From positions 1 to 64,000 of the forward strand of contig NZ_JAHKQB010000001.1 in the NCBI RefSeq assembly GCF_018860625.1: 64,000 bases of DNA, in the 5' to 3' direction. The notes beneath the pieces are model-generated. The model was not told where the DNA came from and ran no database searches. It saw only the letters and a program-made list of their open reading frames with translations. Below are positions 28,440 through 36,209 of the stretch, piece by piece. The stretch comes from Paracoccus sp. C2R09 (lineage in GTDB: Bacteria > Pseudomonadota > Alphaproteobacteria > Rhodobacterales > Rhodobacteraceae). A program made the translations under genes and the position numbers. Every line of letters begins with the position of its first letter. Positions within the stretch are counted from its first letter, which is position 1.

Positions 28440-29138
28440 TCGTGTCGTCCTTCCGTCGCGTTCGGGCAGTCTTGCCCTGTCATGCAGAAGATACTGTGCC
28501 GGGAGGGCGAATAAACCGGGCCGCAACTGATTTCAGAATTCGGATTTCCGGGATGGTTCGTGTCGGATATCTCCCCGAATGCGTCTGGAACAGCGCCGGG
28601 GGCGGTCCGCCTTCGCCCATGCGGTCGATGACATGACCGAAAGCCCGACGCGGGTGCGGACGGTCATTCGATCCGGTCACGGGCACGGCATCGCTGCAAT
28701 GCCTCGCATCATGCCCGGGGCTGCGCGGGCAACCCGGGTCGCATCTCGGTCCCCAAGCTTGACCGGCATCAGCGGCGACGCCCCTATCTAACGCACGGAG
28801 ACGAAGTGCCGAAACTGGCCTGGGGATACTGTCCAGACCCAGCTTCAAGAACCAGAGGCGGTTGGGTCGATCCCACAAGATCGGCGTGCCCCCGGTTCAT
28901 CAGCCATGGCACAGGTTGGAACCTTCGCGTGAAAAGCGGGCAGCGCGGCGCGAACGAAGCGACGCAGCGTAACATCCGGGCCATAACCGAAGCCGAACGC
29001 CAGGCTGCGATACTCTCCATCCCACCGCGGTTACCGGCCTTCGCCTCAGGGGCGATAACTCTGCTGCAGATGCTTCTGATCGCCCCTACCGGCAACTTGT
29101 GATTTATTTATGCAATCGCGGCGCTTGGCACCTATTCG
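28440..29138. other. About 700 bases with no convincing intact gene
   Basis: Short frames exist on both strands, but none shows a recognisable family. One plus-strand frame (28806-29102) is in phase with the acyltransferase fragment that follows and is parted from it only by a TGA, so it may be decayed coding sequence. An 11-base copy of the tRNA-Ser 3' end lies at 28796-28806. Confidence 0.5.
28796..28806 (+). repeat. Possible attachment-site repeat of the tRNA-Ser 3' end
   Basis: CGGAGACGAAG here is identical and in the same orientation to 30238-30248, which covers the discriminator base and acceptor stem of the tRNA-Ser gene. The interval between the copies holds only gene fragments. This arrangement is expected for the att scars of an element that once used the tRNA 3' end. 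No integrase is present. Confidence 0.4.
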
Positions 29139-29810
29139 ATGCTGTTGCGCAAGGTAGGATTGGTCGAATCCCTGATGATCGCGGTTCTGTTGTCCTTCGT
29201 CGTCATCCAGGCGGTGATCCGGGTCGATTTCCCACGCGGGATCGAGGCGCTGCTTTGGAACATAGGTGTCCGGGGGCTTTTGTTCTTCACGCTCGGCTTC
29301 GCGTTCTCCGAAACGCTCACGCGGCTCGGCAACCGCAGCGCATTGGACTGTGCCTTGGGGCTGCTGATCTGGGCGGCCGCGTATTACACGCTGAAGAACA
29401 TCGACATCAGCAGGACGACGTCGCAGATGCTGCTGGGTGTGCCCGCCACATTCGGCGCCGTCTATGCGCTGCGGTATTTGATCGCTCGCCTGCCGGCGAT
29501 GACGGCGCTTCTGGGAAGGCTGGGTCGTCGGTCGCTTGAGCTGTTCCTGACGCATCAGTTCTTCATCGGCGTGGCATACATCGTGCTGAAGCCGGTCCTT
29601 CCATATGTCTCGGCCCTTACCATGCTGGCTTTGACCTCGGGCGCCGTCCTGTTGCTGTCGTATCTTGCGGCATCGGTCCTGCGCAGACTGCCCGGAAACA
29701 TGCTGTTTTCCGTGCCGGCGCTTGGCGGTCGAGGGAGTGAAGGCCCGCCATCCGCGGAGGTTTCATCGACCCGAACCTTCGCAGGGCCGAGGTCGGGCAT
29801 TCCGAACTGA
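29139..29810 (+). pseudogene. C-terminal fragment of an acyltransferase-3-like membrane protein
   Basis: This 223-aa frame has about five or six hydrophobic helices. Its segment RRSLELFLTHQFFIGVAYIVL resembles the late helices of membrane acyltransferases (family 3, O-acetylation of surface sugars). The catalytic N-terminal half of about 150 residues is missing. The frame is open upstream of the ATG as far as a TGA at 29100-29102. Most likely a truncated relic; a different small membrane protein is possible. Confidence 0.45.
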
Positions 29811-30234
29811 AGATCGACCTGTTCCCGCGTGGCGGCAACATCAAGCCGGCGCTGGACGTGCTGACTGCTCAGGGAGGTCTGGCCGGACGGCACTGACGAT
29901 TTGGCATTGGGTAAGGGCGCGAGGCTGATCCATCACCCGGTTGCACGTTTTGGCATCGAAGATGACGGGCCGGAGCTGTCGGGGGCCGATCGACCACTAA
30001 TGTGCAGCGGCTTTGCGTTTTCAACTCGCGGAAACCATTATCTGCGCATGAGAGTCCGCGGGGCCCGTCCGGTTTCCCGCGCAAGGTCCAGGGATCCCCT
30101 GCGTGTGCACCGAAACGACCCGCAAAACAGCGGTGTGGGCAACAGCGACGCGCGCGGCATCGGATTTCTATGGGGGAAGGGAATGCGGCTGATTCATCGA
30201 AGATAAATCAATACAACGCATTGCAGAATGATGG
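29811..30234. other. About 420 bases without a clear gene
   Basis: A coding-like stretch (29754-29896, ending GGNIKPALDVLTAQGG then GLAGRH and a stop) has no start codon or recognised family. A degenerate direct repeat of about 30 bases occurs near 29902-29933 and 30166-30198 (shared core GGCTGAT-CATC). Nothing else is apparent. The stretch runs up to the 3' side of tRNA-Ser. Confidence 0.45.
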
Positions 30235-30324
30235 TGGCGGAGACGAAGGGATTCGAACCCTCGAGACCCTTTCGGGCCTGCACCCTTAGCAGGGGTGTGC
30301 CTTCGACCACTCGGCCACGTCTCC
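30235..30324 (-). tRNA. tRNA-Ser (anticodon GCT)
   Basis: On the minus strand the acceptor stem GGAGACG pairs with CGTCTCC, followed by discriminator G and an encoded CCA. The anticodon arm reads CACCC-CTGCTAA-GGGTG, giving anticodon GCT (reads AGC and AGU). A long variable arm (GCCCGAAAGGGT) marks it as a class II serine tRNA, and the T-loop GGTTCGAATCC is intact. Confidence 0.95.
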
Positions 30325-30443
30325 GTCGACCCGTATATGTAAGCTGTTCGGGGGTGACAAGAGGCGAATCAGACTGAATCGGCTGTTCCGTCGCAAAGGC
30401 CCGGGCGGGCGGGCGCGGGCCGGGTCCGAACCACCGTGGCGTC

Positions 30444-30463
30444 AAATCTGGAATACAAGATTT
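30444..30463. promoter_or_regulatory. Predicted GntR operator 1 (upstream of its own gene)
   Basis: AAATCTGGAATACAAGATTT has perfect 6-bp arms around the octamer GGAATACA. The same 12-mer CTGGAATACAAG recurs inverted at 31283-31294, before the TRAP operon. Its place 94 bases before the regulator start suggests autoregulation. Confidence 0.6.
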
Positions 30464-30556
30464 CCGCCACATCTGCTAGGCTGCAGGGATGCCCGGCATC
30501 TGGCGCTGCCCGCTTGTGCCAAATATAAGCCCGAGGGCACGAAGGGAAACGAGATC

Positions 30557-31282
30557 ATGACAGGGATTCAGCACAGCGCCGATCGCAAGAGCAGCGTCGA
30601 GACGATCGTCGGGCAGCTGCGATCCGAGATCCTCTCGATGCGGCTGCTGCCGGGGGCGCGCATCTCCGAACAGGACGTGGCGGACCGGTTCGGCGTTTCC
30701 CGTCAGCCGGTTCGGGACGCGTTCAACCGGTTGGAGAGCATGGAGCTGATCGTGATCCGCCCCAAGCGCGCGACCGAGGTCAAACGCTTCTCGATGGCCT
30801 CGATCGAGAAGTCGCGCTTCATCCGCGCCGCGGTCGAGGAGGCCGTTCTGCGCCAGGCTGCACTGGCCTGCACGGTCGCAGACGGTTTTCTCCTGGACGC
30901 CAACATGGCGCTGCAACGCAAGGCGCTGGCCGAGAGGAACCACCCCGATTTCGCGCGCCTCGACTACGAGTTCCACCGGCTGATCTGCCAGATCGCAGGC
31001 CGCCCCTATGCCTTCGACGTGATCTGCGCCGAGAAGCAGAAGGTGGACCGGCTGTGCCTGCTGAGCCTGTCCAAGGAGGATCGGATGCAGCAGCTGATCG
31101 ACGATCACCTGGCCATCGCCGACGCGATCAGGGCGCATGACGCCCAGGCCGCGGCGAAGACGGGAATGCTGCACCTGTCGCGGCTGGACGAGACGATCCG
31201 CACGATCAAGGCCACCAGCGGCGCCTATTTCGAGCCTGACGAAACCCTCCCTGAGGATGCCGCCGCGGCGATCGAAATTTAA
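30557..31282 (+). CDS. GntR-family (FCD subfamily) transcriptional regulator
   Basis: This 241-aa regulator has an N-terminal winged helix (ISEQDVADRFGVSRQPVRDA, about 36-55) and a helical FCD domain with conserved His residues (DYEFHRLI, DDHLAIADAI) that usually bind a metal-chelated acid ligand. The second TRAP operon follows 94 bases downstream. The same 12-base site precedes both, so it most likely represses itself and the transporter. Confidence 0.9.
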   Translation: MTGIQHSADRKSSVETIVGQLRSEILSMRLLPGARISEQDVADRFGVSRQPVRDAFNRLESMELIVIRPKRATEVKRFSMASIEKSRFIRAAVEEAVLRQAALACTVADGFLLDANMALQRKALAERNHPDFARLDYEFHRLICQIAGRPYAFDVICAEKQKVDRLCLLSLSKEDRMQQLIDDHLAIADAIRAHDAQAAAKTGMLHLSRLDETIRTIKATSGAYFEPDETLPEDAAAAIEI

Positions 31283-31296
31283 CTTGTATTCCAGTT
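31281..31296. promoter_or_regulatory. Predicted GntR operator 2 (upstream of TRAP operon)
   Basis: AACTTGTATTCCAGTT has 4-bp arms around TGTATTCC, the exact reverse complement of the core of operator 1. It overlaps the stop codon of the regulator gene and lies about 80 bases before the binding-protein start. Confidence 0.6.
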
Positions 31297-31376
31297 CGGC
31301 TGCCAGCATTCTCATCTGACCGATCGCGGAAGGCGCCGGAGGAGAGGGCGTCGTCGCGATCCAAGGGAGGATAACG

Positions 31377-32360
31377 ATGACTGTCAGAACTTTTGCATTG
31401 AACACCACGGCCGCGCTTGGCGTCGCCATGCTGGCCACGCCCGCGATGTCGCTGGACCTGCGCGGCTGGAACATCCATGTCGAGGACTATCCCGTCTCGA
31501 TCGCCATGGAAGCCTTCGTCGAGGAGGTCGAGGAGAAGACCGGCGGCGAGATCACCGGCAAGGTCTTTCACAACGGCGTGCTGGGCGATCAGCCCGACGC
31601 GATCGAGCAGGTCCGCCTGGGCGTGATCGATTTCGGCGAATTCAGCCTTGGGCCGATGGGCCAGTCCGTGCCCGAGGCCAATGTCGTCTCGCTTCCGTTC
31701 ATCTTTTCCAGCGTGCCGAAGATGTACGAGCTGATGGACGGCGAAGTCGGCGCGGCCATCGGCGAGGGGATGAAGGCCAAGGGCATCATGCCCCTGGGCT
31801 GGTACACGGCGGGTGCGCGGTCCTTCTATACCGCCTCGCAGCCGATCGCGGCCCCCGAGGACGTCCAGGGCCTGAAGATCCGCGTCATGAGCAACGACCT
31901 GTTCGTGGACATGGTCGAATCGATGGGCGGCAACGCCACGCCCATGGCCTTCGGCGAGGTCTATCAGTCGATCAAGACCGGCGTCGTGGACGGGGCCGAG
32001 AACAACCCGCCCAGCTATGAATCCACCGCCCATCACGAGGTCGCGAAATACCTGTCGCTGACCGAGCACCTGATCATTCCCGAATGCCTGTGCATGAGCC
32101 TGAAGACCTGGGAGAAGCTGACCCCGGAACAGCAGGATGTCGTGATGGAAGCCGGCCGCAACAGCACCGAGATGCAGCGCCAGCTGTGGGAGGAGCGCGT
32201 CGCGGCCAGCCTGGACACCGTCCGTTCGGCAGGGGGCGAGATCACCGAGGTTGCCGACAAGGCGCCCTTCCAGGAGGCGATGGCCCCCGTCTACGAGGGC
32301 TTCCTGGAGGAGAACCCCGATCTGACCGAACTGGTCGAGATGATCCGCAACGCTGAATGA
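31377..32360 (+). CDS. TRAP transporter substrate-binding protein (DctP family)
   Basis: This 327-aa periplasmic protein has a signal peptide (about 1-25, ending ATPAMS) and the family signatures GLKIRV (carboxylate-binding Arg) and VDGAENNPPSYE. The ribosome binding site is GGGAGG. It follows the GntR gene and heads the operon with DctQ and DctM. The substrate is probably an organic or sugar acid but cannot be named; no catabolic enzyme is linked apart from a kinase-like gene. Confidence 0.92.
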   Translation: MTVRTFALNTTAALGVAMLATPAMSLDLRGWNIHVEDYPVSIAMEAFVEEVEEKTGGEITGKVFHNGVLGDQPDAIEQVRLGVIDFGEFSLGPMGQSVPEANVVSLPFIFSSVPKMYELMDGEVGAAIGEGMKAKGIMPLGWYTAGARSFYTASQPIAAPEDVQGLKIRVMSNDLFVDMVESMGGNATPMAFGEVYQSIKTGVVDGAENNPPSYESTAHHEVAKYLSLTEHLIIPECLCMSLKTWEKLTPEQQDVVMEAGRNSTEMQRQLWEERVAASLDTVRSAGGEITEVADKAPFQEAMAPVYEGFLEENPDLTELVEMIRNAE

Positions 32361-32365
32361 CGGCA

Positions 32366-32393
32366 TCCGGCGCGGGCCTCCACCCGCGCCGGA
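32366..32393 (+). promoter_or_regulatory. Intercistronic hairpin after the TRAP binding-protein gene
   Basis: TCCGGCGCGGG (32366-32376) and its exact complement (32383-32393) form an 11-bp stem with a 6-base loop, and no T run follows. Hairpins in this position typically protect binding-protein mRNA and dampen downstream permease expression. Confidence 0.7.
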
Positions 32394-32411
32394 CCTTACC
32401 GGACAACCTTC

Positions 32412-32942
32412 ATGAACCATGAAACGACGAATCCCGACGGGATCGAACGCGCCCTGGCGCGGATCCAGCAGCTGTGCATCCTCGTGGCCTCGGTTGCGCT
32501 GGTGACGCTGATCCTGACATTCGGCTGGCTGGTCTTCGGCCGCTATGTCCTGAACGCGACCCCCACCTGGGTCGAGCAGTTGGCCCTGCTGCTGATCTGC
32601 TATGTCGCCTTTCTGGGCGCGGCGGCGGGCGTGCACGAGGATACGCATATCGGCGTGACCCTGTTCCGCGACACCCTGCCCATGCCCGCGCGCAAGGGGC
32701 TGATCATCGCGGTCGATCTGTCGCTGGCGATCTTCGGGGCCGTCATGCTGATCGCGGGCATCACGCTGATGCGTTTCGGCTGGGACACGCGCCTGCCGAT
32801 GCTGGACGTGCCCGAAAGCTTCCGCACTCTGGCGATCACCTCGCTCGGGGGGCTGATGATGCTGTTCGCGGGCGCCCGCGCCATCCTGCGCATCAAGCGG
32901 TTCCGCAGCTGGTCGCCGGACGATTTCATCAAGGAATACTGA
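32412..32942 (+). CDS. TRAP transporter small permease subunit (DctQ family)
   Basis: This 176-aa protein has four membrane helices and the conserved post-helix segment TPTWVEQLALLLICYVAFLG near residue 52. It partners the DctP before it and the DctM that starts 2 bases after its stop. Confidence 0.9.
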   Translation: MNHETTNPDGIERALARIQQLCILVASVALVTLILTFGWLVFGRYVLNATPTWVEQLALLLICYVAFLGAAAGVHEDTHIGVTLFRDTLPMPARKGLIIAVDLSLAIFGAVMLIAGITLMRFGWDTRLPMLDVPESFRTLAITSLGGLMMLFAGARAILRIKRFRSWSPDDFIKEY

Positions 32943-32944
32943 AC

Positions 32945-34228
32945 GTGGGTCTTCTCATCCTTCTGGGCGCATTCGCCTTCGGCGTGGTGGCGGGCGTTCC
33001 CGTGGCCTTCGCCATGGGCATCGCCGCCGCCTCGGCCTTCTGGTACGAAGGCTTCCCCATGCTGATCACCTTCCAGCGGGCGACGGCGGGCATTTCCGTC
33101 TTCTCGCTGCTGGCGATCCCCTTCTTCGTCTTCGCGGGCGAGATCATGCTGCATGGCGGGATCGCCCGGCGGCTGGTCAAGCTGGCATCCGCGCTGGTGG
33201 GCCATCTCAAGGGCGGGCTGGCGATGGTCAACATCTTCTCGTCCATGCTGTTCGGGGGCATTTCGGGTTCCGCCGTGGCCGACATCTCGGCGCTCGGATC
33301 GTTGCTGGTGCCGGTGATGAAGGAGCGCGGCTATCGCACCGATTTCGCGGTGAACGTCACGGTCACCTCCTCCATCGCGGGGATCGTGATCCCGCCCAGC
33401 CACAACATGATCATCTTTGCGGTCGCGGCGGGCGGCGGCATATCCGTATCCAAGCTGTTCCTGGCGGGGGTCATTCCGGGCATCCTGATGTGCCTGTCGC
33501 TGGCGGTCGCGGCATGGATCCTGTCGGTGCGCCACAACTACCCGGCCGAACCCTTCCCGGGCTGGCGCGTGGTCGGTCGTGCGGCGCTGGACGCCGTTCC
33601 GGGCCTGATGACGGCCGTGATCATCGTGGGGGGCACGCTGTCGGGCGTCTTCACCGTGACGGAATCGGGGGCATTCGGCGCGATCTATGCCGTGCTGCTG
33701 ACGGCCTTCTACTATCGCAGCCTGAACTGGCAGGGCTTCTGGATCTCGGTCACGGGGGCGGTGCGGACGACGGCGATGGTGATGGTGCTGATCGCCTTCG
33801 CCAGCAGCTTCGCCTATCTGCTGGCGCTGTATCAGGTGCCGGGGCTGCTGAGCGATCTGCTGCTGTCCATCTCCGAGAACCCGCTGATCATCCTGCTGAT
33901 GATCAACGTGATCCTGCTGATGCTGGGCATGATCATGGACATGGCCGCGCTGATCCTGATCTGCACGCCGATCTTCCTGCCCATCGCCAAGGATCTGGGG
34001 ATGGACCCGGTGCAGTTCGGCATCATGCTGCTGATCAACTTGGGGATCGGGCTGTGCACGCCCCCCGTCGGAACCTGCCTGTTCGTGGGCTGTGCCGTGG
34101 GGCGGATCAAGCTGGAACAGGCGATGCGGTCGATCTGGCCGTTCTACCTGGCCATCTTCGTGGCGCTGATCCTCGTGACCTATGTGCCCGCGGTCTCGCT
34201 CTGGCTGCCTTCGGTGCTGGGCGACTGA
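32945..34228 (+). CDS. TRAP transporter large permease subunit (DctM family)
   Basis: This 427-aa channel subunit with about twelve helices contains LLAIPFFVFAGEIMLHGG, MLFGGISGSAVADISALGS, IPPSHNMIIF and GLCTPPVGTCLFVGC. The start is GTG, two bases after the DctQ stop; no in-frame ATG precedes the first helix. It is paralogous to the DctM of the hexuronate locus but has clearly different residues around the pore. Confidence 0.93.
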   Translation: MGLLILLGAFAFGVVAGVPVAFAMGIAAASAFWYEGFPMLITFQRATAGISVFSLLAIPFFVFAGEIMLHGGIARRLVKLASALVGHLKGGLAMVNIFSSMLFGGISGSAVADISALGSLLVPVMKERGYRTDFAVNVTVTSSIAGIVIPPSHNMIIFAVAAGGGISVSKLFLAGVIPGILMCLSLAVAAWILSVRHNYPAEPFPGWRVVGRAALDAVPGLMTAVIIVGGTLSGVFTVTESGAFGAIYAVLLTAFYYRSLNWQGFWISVTGAVRTTAMVMVLIAFASSFAYLLALYQVPGLLSDLLLSISENPLIILLMINVILLMLGMIMDMAALILICTPIFLPIAKDLGMDPVQFGIMLLINLGIGLCTPPVGTCLFVGCAVGRIKLEQAMRSIWPFYLAIFVALILVTYVPAVSLWLPSVLGD

Positions 34229-34235
34229 GCCGACC

Positions 34236-34270
34236 GGGCCATCGGCTTGCCATGGGCAGGCCGATGGCCC
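34236..34270 (+). promoter_or_regulatory. Strong hairpin between the TRAP operon and the kinase gene
   Basis: GGGCCATCGGC (34236-34246) pairs exactly with 34260-34270, and the 13-base loop can extend the stem by about five more pairs to a tiny loop. No T run follows, so it may be an attenuator or processing hairpin rather than a simple terminator. Confidence 0.6.
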
Positions 34271-34301
34271 AAGCATTCCGCCATGACCTGAGGGGGGATG
34301 C

Positions 34302-34928
34302 ATGGATATCGAAAGCTTGCGGCAGCGGATCGTCCCGCTGCTGGACATGCCGGGGCGGCGCTTCGTCGCCATTGCCGGGGCGCCCGGATCGGGCAAGAGC
34401 ACCTTGACCGAGGCATTGCGCGCAGGGTTCGAACAGACCCATCCCGGCATCGCCTCGATCCTGCCCATGGACGGCTTCCATTACGACGATGCCGTGCTGC
34501 GCGACCGGGGCAGGCTGGCACGCAAGGGTGCGCCCGACACCTTCGACGTGGGCGGGCTGGTATCGGTCATCCATCGCCTCAAGGGCCCTGAACCGGAGGT
34601 CGCCGTCCCTGTCTTCGACCGCAAGCTCGAGATCTCTCGCGGGTCGGCACGGCTGATCGGGCAGGGCGCGCGGTTGATCCTGGTCGAGGGGAACTATCTG
34701 CTGCTGGACATGGCGCCCTGGACCGCGTTGCGGGACATGTTCGATCTGACCGTGATGGTCGATGTCCCCGAGGCCGAGCTGACCCGAAGGCTGCGCCGCC
34801 GCTGGAAGCGCCACGACATTCCCGCAGATCGCATCGACGACAAGCTGGACGGCAACGACCTGCCGAACGGGCGGCTGGTGCGGGATCGCAGTCGGAACGC
34901 GGATACCGTCATTCGCTGGCAGCGCTAG
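34302..34928 (+). CDS. P-loop nucleoside/sugar kinase family protein (FrcK/uridine-kinase-like)
   Basis: This 208-aa kinase has Walker A GAPGSGKST (26-34), the PMDGFHYDD acceptor-site segment near residue 55, RKGAPDTFDV and VEGNYLLLD. This set defines the small kinases related to pantothenate and uridine kinases that often sit beside sugar transporters. The true substrate is unknown. It follows the TRAP genes after a strong hairpin and ends tail to tail with the LacI gene, the two stops sharing one CTAG. Confidence 0.8.
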   Translation: MDIESLRQRIVPLLDMPGRRFVAIAGAPGSGKSTLTEALRAGFEQTHPGIASILPMDGFHYDDAVLRDRGRLARKGAPDTFDVGGLVSVIHRLKGPEPEVAVPVFDRKLEISRGSARLIGQGARLILVEGNYLLLDMAPWTALRDMFDLTVMVDVPEAELTRRLRRRWKRHDIPADRIDDKLDGNDLPNGRLVRDRSRNADTVIRWQR

Positions 34929-35935
34929 GCGTCACGCGGGACGGGGCCGCAGGTGCCGCGGATCTCCAGCCGGGCGGGGACTTCGGTCACGGCGGGGGGC
35001 ATGTCGGGATCGGCGATGCGTTCCAGCAGGACACGGGCCAGCTTGCGCCCCAGCTTGCGCGGGGACACGGTCATCGTCGTCAGGGGCGGCATCGCCAGCG
35101 CGGCTTCCTCGATATCGTCGAAGCCGATCACCGACATGTCGCGTCCCGGCAGCAGCCCGTCGCGGTTCAGCGCATGGCACGCCCCAAGCGCGATCATGTC
35201 GCCGTTGCAGACCACCGCCGTCACGTCGGGATGGGCCGCGCGCAATCCGCGCATCGCCTCCATCCCCGCGACGCGTCCGTCGGGCGAGGGCCAGATGACG
35301 GGCCGGCCGCCGATATCCTCGATCACGCGGCCATAGCCTGCCAATCTCTCTCGGCGGACATGCGACATGCCGGACCCGCCCATATAGGCGATCCGGCGAT
35401 GGCCCAGATCGACCAGGTGGCGCGTGGCCGTGGTCGTGGCCTCGGCGTTGCGGATGCCCACGTGATCGAAGCGCTCCGAGGCCGGGCGAAGGAAGCTGAC
35501 CGAGGGGATGCGATGGGCCGCCAGCAGGTCGATCGTGTCCTGCCCGGTTTCCAGCGCGGGCACCCACAGCAGGCCGCCGCGACCGTGACGGATGAACGCC
35601 TCGAGGTGGCGCCTCTGGCGTTCGGCATCGTCTTCGGCATCCAGGATGGACACGAGATACCCTTCGGCCTCCAGCACCTCGACCGCCCCGCTGACCACTT
35701 CGGCATTGAAAGGGTTGGCCAGCATGTTGATGACGAAGCCGATCTCCTTGTTCTCGCCTGACCGCATCGAGGCCGCGCGCGAATTGGGCACGTAATACAG
35801 CTTCTTGGCGGCCTGCAGGACCTTCTTGCGCGTCTGTTCCGAGATGCGTCCGGTGCCGCGCATGACCTGGCTGACGGTCGGGACCGATACGCCTGCCTCC
35901 TGTGCGACGGTTTCCAGCGTCGGTTTCTCTGCCAT
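34925..35935 (-). CDS. LacI-family transcriptional regulator
   Basis: This 336-aa repressor has an N-terminal helix-turn-helix (TLETVAQEAGVSVPTVSQVM, residues 6-25), a hinge helix (NSRAASMRSG) and a periplasmic-binding-protein-like effector domain ending in the usual VIGFDDIEEA pattern. It is divergent from the ABC transporter operon and most likely controls it. Operator-like palindromes with a central CG lie just upstream of both. The inducer may be the transported glycoside or a breakdown product (inference). Confidence 0.92.
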   Translation of the reverse strand: MAEKPTLETVAQEAGVSVPTVSQVMRGTGRISEQTRKKVLQAAKKLYYVPNSRAASMRSGENKEIGFVINMLANPFNAEVVSGAVEVLEAEGYLVSILDAEDDAERQRRHLEAFIRHGRGGLLWVPALETGQDTIDLLAAHRIPSVSFLRPASERFDHVGIRNAEATTTATRHLVDLGHRRIAYMGGSGMSHVRRERLAGYGRVIEDIGGRPVIWPSPDGRVAGMEAMRGLRAAHPDVTAVVCNGDMIALGACHALNRDGLLPGRDMSVIGFDDIEEAALAMPPLTTMTVSPRKLGRKLARVLLERIADPDMPPAVTEVPARLEIRGTCGPVPRDA

Positions 35936-35955
35936 CTGTTCCTGCCGATATTGCT

Positions 35956-35969
35956 GTGTTCGTTATATC
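35956..35969. promoter_or_regulatory. Possible LacI operator near the lacI-type gene start
   Basis: CGTTATATC at 35961-35969 repeats, inverted, the left half (GATATAACG) of the full palindrome at 36053-36068. It sits about 25 bases before the regulator start codon, suitable for autoregulation. The second half is degenerate. Confidence 0.4.
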
Positions 35970-36043
35970 AGGTCGAACCCCGGTATTCCATCGCCTTGCA
36001 CCTGCCCCTGCAGGGTTTGGGGGAATAATCGGATCAGGAAAGG

Positions 36044-36068
36044 TTGACAGAAGATATAACGCTATATC
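36044..36068 (+). promoter_or_regulatory. Promoter region with LacI-type operator for the ABC operon
   Basis: A TTGACA -35 element (36044-36049) is followed by GATATAACGCTATATC (36053-36068), a palindrome with 6-bp arms and a central CG as in most LacI-family operators. The palindrome would cover the -10 region, so bound repressor would block transcription. Confidence 0.6.
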
Positions 36069-36209
36069 ACACTGGCGTCAGTTCGTGGCCGAGTCGCATC
36101 CTGCGCCGCCGCGAACCACGGCGCGCCCCGAGGGAGAAGGGTCGCCCCGTCGTCACAGGGGAAACGAGGGCCGCAGGCGCGGTTCCGATCAAGGGGAGGG
36201 AAGACCGAT

